Source: Rhodospirillaceae bacterium (lineage in GTDB: Bacteria; Pseudomonadota; Alphaproteobacteria; Rhodospirillales; Rhodospirillaceae). Taken from it: a stretch of 9,226 bases of DNA. The notes under the pieces were generated by a model. That model was not told where the DNA came from. It was given only the letters and a program-made list of their open reading frames with translations, and made no database searches. The stretch covers positions 1 to 9,226 of the forward strand of contig JAFGWD010000158.1 of NCBI GenBank assembly GCA_016937315.1, given 5' to 3'. This document shows, piece by piece, positions 6,030 through 9,226 of the stretch (position 1 is the first letter of the stretch; each line of letters opens with the position of its first letter). The translations under genes were made by a program, and so were the position numbers.

Positions 6030-6483
6030 CGTCGGGACCGGGGCGGGCGGAAAGGAGTGTCGGCTTCACCGGACCCGGATGTTCCTCGTTGCGCCAGAAC
6101 GCGTCTCTGAGAATGACGTCGCCGTTGGTTTTGTTTTCCTCGTTGTCGATCGTTCCGCCGAGGAAGTCCTCGGGTAGGTTCAGGGTTTTCACGGCCGGGC
6201 TCGGCTTCCAGCGCCCGCCGACCGCCTTTTCCAGCGTTGAGATGGTGGGTCCGCCGGGGTTGAGAACGCCGTCCACATTTAGGCTGTTGTCCCCCTGAAA
6301 GCCACGAATCGCCTCGTCGGGGCTGTTGCTGACGTAGCCGGAGGGGCCGTCCTTCAGCGGCTGGTAATGCCCGGTTCGGCCGATCCGGCGCTCGACCAGG
6401 ATCTGGGTGACCTCATTGCCCTCAAGACCCGGTCGGCGCTCAAGCTTGGACGCCTGACCGTCACGAAACAATGCGTCGATCAA
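5950..6483 (-). CDS. Second cassette: peptidoglycan-binding N-terminal part (frameshifted)
   Basis: A 177-codon frame with a variant peptidoglycan-binding domain at residues 33-86 (RIGRTGHYQPLKDGPSGY to the NPGGPT motif at 75-80). It is nearly the same as that in the 537-aa protein upstream. A linker follows, and the frame ends at 5950 while the matching C-terminal half continues in the frame of 5328-6029. Joining needs a single-base change somewhere in the 5950-6029 overlap. The nominal start is TTG (6483), without a ribosome site, inside the last 23 bases of the preceding gene. There is no counterpart of the MFGSDFHSLF N-terminus of the upstream protein. It therefore looks like a truncated orphan copy rather than a complete gene. 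An alternative is that the frameshift is a sequencing error and the two parts form one protein of about 385 aa. Confidence 0.65.
   Translation of the reverse strand: MIDALFRDGQASKLERRPGLEGNEVTQILVERRIGRTGHYQPLKDGPSGYVSNSPDEAIRGFQGDNSLNVDGVLNPGGPTISTLEKAVGGRWKPSPAVKTLNLPEDFLGGTIDNEENKTNGDVILRDAFWRNEEHPGPVKPTLLSARPGPDDEPLRPTPSASFGEGSLLGFGTSAVP
6248..6383 (-). repeat. Direct repeat copy 2 (peptidoglycan-binding domain)
   Basis: This 136-bp stretch aligns without gaps to 8306-8441, with about 116 identical positions (85%, hand count). Long near-identical runs occur around the GPSGYVSNS codons. It codes for the core of the peptidoglycan-binding domain in the second cassette. The two copies are in the same orientation, about 2.06 kb apart. 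Confidence 0.85.
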
Positions 6484-7108
6484 TAAGGCTGGGGTGGGGC
6501 GACAGGTTCAGTCGGTCTTCGCCGTAGGGGGGCATGGCTTCGCCGTCGGAACTTTCCGGCGGCAGGCCAAGTTCCTTGCCGCGATTCTCGAACAGCCGTT
6601 GCAGCACGACCCACCACCCTTGCCCCAAACCCAAGGTTTCGATGGCCGCGTCATCCGCATAGGTGGTCGCGCCCGGGTAATACGACCGTGCGTTCTCCCG
6701 CCATATCCCGCGGCGGGTCATGAGTCCACATGCAGGATCGCGATCATCCAAACCACGTGCTTTGGCGATCCTGCGGAGCATATACTCGGTGACCTGAGAC
6801 ATCACGGGAGGGTCAAACTCCCGATAGGATAGCCGGGCATAGACCTTGGTGCCGTACACCCGGATATCCGGCCCCTCATCCTGTTTCATGTAGGCGGCGA
6901 ACATCCGCTCCGCGTCCGGAGTCAGGGGGTCGAGGACCTCCACGTAGCCCTCACCACCCCAGCAAATCGGATACAGTCGCGTCCAGGTGTAACGGGAAAT
7001 CTCCTTGTACCACATTTCGTAAATCGTATTGTAGATCACGACGTACAGCCCACACGCGGCAACGGCCGCCGCAAGCGAGCCGAGGGACCATTTCCACGCG
7101 CGAGTCAT
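6461..7108 (-). CDS. Membrane-anchored putative immunity protein
   Basis: A 215-aa protein with one N-terminal membrane span (about residues 7-27, WSLGSLAAAVAACGLYVVIY) after a short basic start, and a large polar remainder that should face the periplasm. The ATG (7108-7106) overlaps the TGA of the 537-aa gene as ATGA, the usual arrangement of effector and immunity genes. A start six codons upstream is possible but loses that overlap. The body contains VYARLSYREFDPPVMSQVTE and a Trp-rich GQGWWVVLQRLFE, and no family is recognised. The last codons overlap the nominal start of the second cassette by 23 bases. A periplasm-facing immunity protein would fit a toxin acting on the cell wall, as for colicin M-type immunity. 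The role is inferred from position and topology only. Confidence 0.7.
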   Translation of the reverse strand: MTRAWKWSLGSLAAAVAACGLYVVIYNTIYEMWYKEISRYTWTRLYPICWGGEGYVEVLDPLTPDAERMFAAYMKQDEGPDIRVYGTKVYARLSYREFDPPVMSQVTEYMLRRIAKARGLDDRDPACGLMTRRGIWRENARSYYPGATTYADDAAIETLGLGQGWWVVLQRLFENRGKELGLPPESSDGEAMPPYGEDRLNLSPHPSLIDRRIVS

Positions 7109-8718
7109 CGCGGAACCTCCTGCCAATGGAACTCAGATCCCACCACCTTGCCGGTGCCATCCAACTTGAGGCGTCCGGTTAATTTCTTCGTCCATGAGGG
7201 GCTTGTGATAGCGAACGCTTTGGCACCCCCGGCTTTTTCCAGATCCTCGATACGCGCGCGATCCAGGGTCAAATCGCCTGCCGGAATCCCTTGCGGCAAC
7301 CATCCCGCCATGCCGAGCGTCTTGCTGTCGCTGCTTCCTTTCTGGAAATCGAAGTCGTCCTTCATGTGCTGTTCCACGGTGCCGGTGATCACGACCTCGT
7401 TGCCGTGACGCTCCAAATGCAGGTCGCCGGTTCCCACGACCGAAGCGCTGCCCAAGGAGAGACCCTGGTCGCTAGCCGCATTCGCAGAAGAACTCGTTCC
7501 GCCACCTTTCCAGTTCATGCCGTTGATGTCGAGGGTCGGTTTGCCGCTCGCCAGCCAATCGTCGATGGTGCCAAAGCCTTTATCTTTCCGAGCCGTTCCG
7601 GTCCCCGTCAGCCAGTCCTCGAAGTGCTGCTGGCTCCGCGCCTCGCCCTCCTGGATAGGTCCGTATTTGCGTGCCCAGTCCGCGTCCACCTCCCACGGTT
7701 CGCCGCTGCCGTCGAGGTAGTGATCGAGCAGGGCTGGAGAGACTTCATACCCCAGGCGATTTTCCCCCAGGTTTCTGAGTGTCTCCAGCGTCTCCCATGT
7801 GCGCTGTTGGTCAGGCGTCAGGTTGGGCGGCGGGGAAGAATGGCGTTCGTCGCGCCATTCATCGATCAGGAAACTTTCCTCCAGCGTGGGCAATGCGTCG
7901 CCTTCAGCGGAATGACTCGCTCCGCTCTGTTCGCCCGGTCTGCGCCGCTCATAGTCCGAAACATGCACGCTCTGTCCATCCCGGTTCTGCTCGTAGGACT
8001 GCACATGCACCATACCCGAGCCACCGTCGCTAGACCGGGAGGGGATATCCAGAAGCGATCGATGCTGGGAAACCGGCATCGAGAAGAGGGTCTCCCCACC
8101 TTCGGTGCGCGGCGGCAAAGCGGCGCCGGGCAGGCGAAATCCAGGATCGATATCGGGATCGTCGCGGCCGATGATGAACCCTGGATCGATATCGGATTTC
8201 GCTGGAGACCGGACGTCTGCCATCCCACCGCCGTCTCTGATGTTGAGCTTCATTGCGCGCGGTGATGAACCTCGCCCAATCAGCTTAATAATGCTGGCAA
8301 TTGTCGGTCCGCCGGGATTGAGGATGCCGTCCACCTTCAGGCCGTTGTCCGTCTGGTACCCCCGGATCGCTTCATCGAGGCTGTTGCTGACATAGCCGGA
8401 GGGGCCGTCCTTCAGCGGCTTGTAATGCCCGGTGCGACCGAGGAAGGTCTCCACCTTCGCCACGTCGGGGCGGCGGTTGGCGGAACTCCCCGCGCCCACC
8501 GGACCGCCAAGCTGGAACGGATCGTCGCCGAAAAGCTCGGCGTTGGAGGCGCCGCTTTTCCACGCCTGCTGGAACGCGCCGAAGCGGTCGTCGTCCGCCG
8601 CATCGTCGGCAAAACTCCCCGACCGCACCCGCCAGGAGCCACCGCTCGGCCCGAGGCCGGATTGCCAGGTCTTCTTGGGCTTTTCGGAAAACAGGGAATG
8701 AAAATCCGAACCGAACAT
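7105..8718 (-). CDS. Peptidoglycan-binding polymorphic toxin-like protein
   Basis: A 537-aa protein without signal peptide. Numbered from the ATG at 8718: N-terminal MFGSDFHSLF region, a variant peptidoglycan-binding domain (about 92-145), and a disordered Gly/Pro/Asp linker with two DIDPGF repeats (about 176-194). Next is a VHVQSYEQNRDGQSVHVSDY segment (about 237-256), then an LLDHYLDGSGEPW block (about 330-342). The C-terminal domain is beta-rich: GTGDLHL, ITGTV, KDDFDFQKG (about 453-461) and AFAITSPSWTKKLTG. The last part resembles the GT-L-G-V-D-x-Y-D-F region of colicin M, but its essential His-Arg pair is not apparent. GAGGAGG lies six bases before this ATG; the ATG at 8739 would place that site inside the gene. 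Overlap with a membrane-anchored downstream gene supports an effector/immunity pair. Toxic activity and delivery route are not shown. Confidence 0.75.
   Translation of the reverse strand: MFGSDFHSLFSEKPKKTWQSGLGPSGGSWRVRSGSFADDAADDDRFGAFQQAWKSGASNAELFGDDPFQLGGPVGAGSSANRRPDVAKVETFLGRTGHYKPLKDGPSGYVSNSLDEAIRGYQTDNGLKVDGILNPGGPTIASIIKLIGRGSSPRAMKLNIRDGGGMADVRSPAKSDIDPGFIIGRDDPDIDPGFRLPGAALPPRTEGGETLFSMPVSQHRSLLDIPSRSSDGGSGMVHVQSYEQNRDGQSVHVSDYERRRPGEQSGASHSAEGDALPTLEESFLIDEWRDERHSSPPPNLTPDQQRTWETLETLRNLGENRLGYEVSPALLDHYLDGSGEPWEVDADWARKYGPIQEGEARSQQHFEDWLTGTGTARKDKGFGTIDDWLASGKPTLDINGMNWKGGGTSSSANAASDQGLSLGSASVVGTGDLHLERHGNEVVITGTVEQHMKDDFDFQKGSSDSKTLGMAGWLPQGIPAGDLTLDRARIEDLEKAGGAKAFAITSPSWTKKLTGRLKLDGTGKVVGSEFHWQEVPR
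8306..8441 (-). repeat. Direct repeat copy 1 (peptidoglycan-binding domain)
   Basis: Counterpart of 6248-6383, of the same length with no gaps, encoding the LGRTGHYKPLKDGPSGYVSN core of the 537-aa protein. Recombination between the two copies would delete the first C-terminal domain with its immunity gene and join the upstream N-terminus to the second cassette. Confidence 0.85.
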
Positions 8719-8755
8719 CGGCGGCCTCCTCGTGTGCATTTCGGGAATGCGAACA

Positions 8756-8784
8756 ACAATAGAACGAGGGCCTTATGGGATCAA
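8756..8784 (-). promoter_or_regulatory. Candidate promoter of the toxin-type locus
   Basis: On the minus strand TTGATC (8784-8779) and TATTGT (8761-8756) are spaced by 17 bases, each matching the sigma-70 consensus at four of six positions. The predicted start near 8749 leaves a leader of about 30 bases containing the GAGGAGG ribosome site. It lies in the AT-richer intergenic region. No operator-like repeat overlapping it was recognised. Confidence 0.45.
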
Positions 8785-8935
8785 GGAATTTATCTTCATA
8801 ATCGCAAAGTATACCGCTTGACATCTTTTACGGGCTTTCCTGATTTATCGCTTATTTTCAATACGTAAGGCGTAAATACAAGCCCTTTCACGCCCCTTCC
8901 CCAGCCTCAATCCCCAAAATCCAGGAGACATCCCA

Positions 8936-9124
8936 ATGTCGCTTCCTTTGCCCTCGCTCGACCCGTTGCAGCCGGCCAAGTTCGATGCCGGAGAACTGTT
9001 CTCCGGTCAGCCTTCCGGGCGCAGGATCAAGGGCTACCAAAGTCCCTGCCTGCACACCCCGACCTGGGATCCCAGCTACTCGTGCGCGATAAATTGGAGA
9101 TTTGACTATGTACGCCATTATTGA
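8936..9124 (+). CDS. Small hypothetical protein, rightward
   Basis: A 62-aa ORF, MSLPLPSLDPLQPAKFDAGE onward, ending WDPSYSCAINWRFDYVRHY. The ATG is preceded by CAGGAGA at good spacing. It is transcribed away from the toxin-type locus, with a 220-bp divergent intergenic region between the start codons. No signal peptide, membrane span or known motif is seen; two cysteines and several aromatic residues lie in the second half. The end overlaps the next rightward ORF by 17 bases in another frame. The opposite-strand frame over the same bases looks non-coding. It is plausibly a real small gene because of the ribosome site and the coupled downstream start, but the function is unknown. Confidence 0.45.
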   Translation: MSLPLPSLDPLQPAKFDAGELFSGQPSGRRIKGYQSPCLHTPTWDPSYSCAINWRFDYVRHY

Positions 9125-9226
9125 CCTCACCACCGGGTGGCCGTTTCCCCCATCCCTTTCAGACCACCAACAACAGGAACAAGACCAATTCCCTCGCCCA
9201 CCACACCGCAACTCTTGCGGGCGGGA
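9108..9226 (+). CDS. Hypothetical protein, N-terminal part at window end
   Basis: An open frame from ATG 9108 to the window edge, beginning MYAIIDLTTGWPFPPSLSDH and continuing with a Gln/Pro/Arg-rich stretch. TTGGAG lies eight to nine bases upstream, within the end of the preceding ORF, which it overlaps by 17 bases. Only 39 codons are visible and no family is recognised. Confidence 0.4.
   Translation, partial: MYAIIDLTTGWPFPPSLSDHQQQEQDQFPRPPHRNSCGR

Noticed and set aside
8140..8195. Repeated GGATCGATATCGG possibly as a regulatory or CRISPR-like repeat
   Set aside because: Only two copies, in frame within the toxin-type gene, and fully explained by the DIDPGF protein repeat.
7291..8265. 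324-codon plus-strand open frame
   Set aside because: It lies wholly antisense to the 537-aa toxin-type gene, has no recognisable domain, and is a typical shadow in high-GC DNA.
8719..8739. ATG at 8739 as start of the 537-aa protein
   Set aside because: The GAGGAGG ribosome site lies inside those extra codons and is ideally placed for the ATG at 8718.
8818..8823. Perfect TTGACA on the plus strand as a promoter for the rightward ORFs
   Set aside because: No hexamer with more than three consensus matches stands 16-20 bases downstream, so a complete promoter cannot be supported.
8888..9211. 107-codon minus-strand ORF
   Set aside because: Cys/Trp/Arg/Gly-rich translation typical of a shadow frame; it would run into the candidate promoter region of the toxin-type gene, and the plus-strand ORFs have better ribosome sites.

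Overview
The window looks like a piece of an alphaproteobacterial chromosome, most likely Rhodospirillales-like. This is judged from the style of the Feo proteins and of the peptidoglycan-binding toxin-type proteins, not from any phylogenetic marker. Almost everything is read leftward on the minus strand. It divides into an iron-uptake half (1-4.6 kb), a scar-like junction (4.6-5.0 kb), a toxin/immunity-type half (5.0-8.75 kb), and a short rightward stretch at the right edge.

Iron half. One minus-strand operon starts near 4.6 kb at a promoter overlapped by a good Fur box. It runs: small exported Cys/His protein, exported DUF4198 protein, FeoA, FeoB (GTG start, 4-base overlap with feoA), and a Cys-rich single-span FeoB-associated protein. 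A cyclase-family (kynurenine formamidase-like) gene follows and is cut by the window edge. The two leading proteins have cleavable signal peptides, and both are predicted to expose histidine as the first mature residue. That suggests a periplasmic metal-handling step feeding FeoB.

Junction. A decayed plus-strand reading frame at 4.70-4.96 kb carries a motif of DUF3363/VirD2-type relaxases, broken by two in-frame stops. This suggests a former mobile-element boundary. A strong minus-strand intrinsic terminator (4943-4965) closes the toxin half.

Toxin half. A 537-aa protein has a variant peptidoglycan-binding domain, a disordered linker, and a C-terminal domain loosely resembling the colicin M catalytic region. 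Its stop overlaps the start of a membrane-anchored 215-aa protein by ATGA, in the place expected for an immunity gene. Directly downstream is a second, degraded module: the same peptidoglycan-binding domain (136-bp direct repeat, about 85% identical by hand count), a frameshift, and an unrelated low-GC Cys-containing C-terminal domain. One base after that comes a small CLDGGG-type membrane protein, interrupted at a run of eight G. A 37-codon exported peptide ends the series. The arrangement resembles polymorphic-toxin loci in which a full-length effector/immunity pair is followed by an orphan cassette usable for tip exchange. No delivery system is visible here, and toxicity is inferred, not shown.

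Right edge. A 220-bp divergent intergenic region separates the toxin gene from two small rightward ORFs of unknown function, the second cut by the window end.
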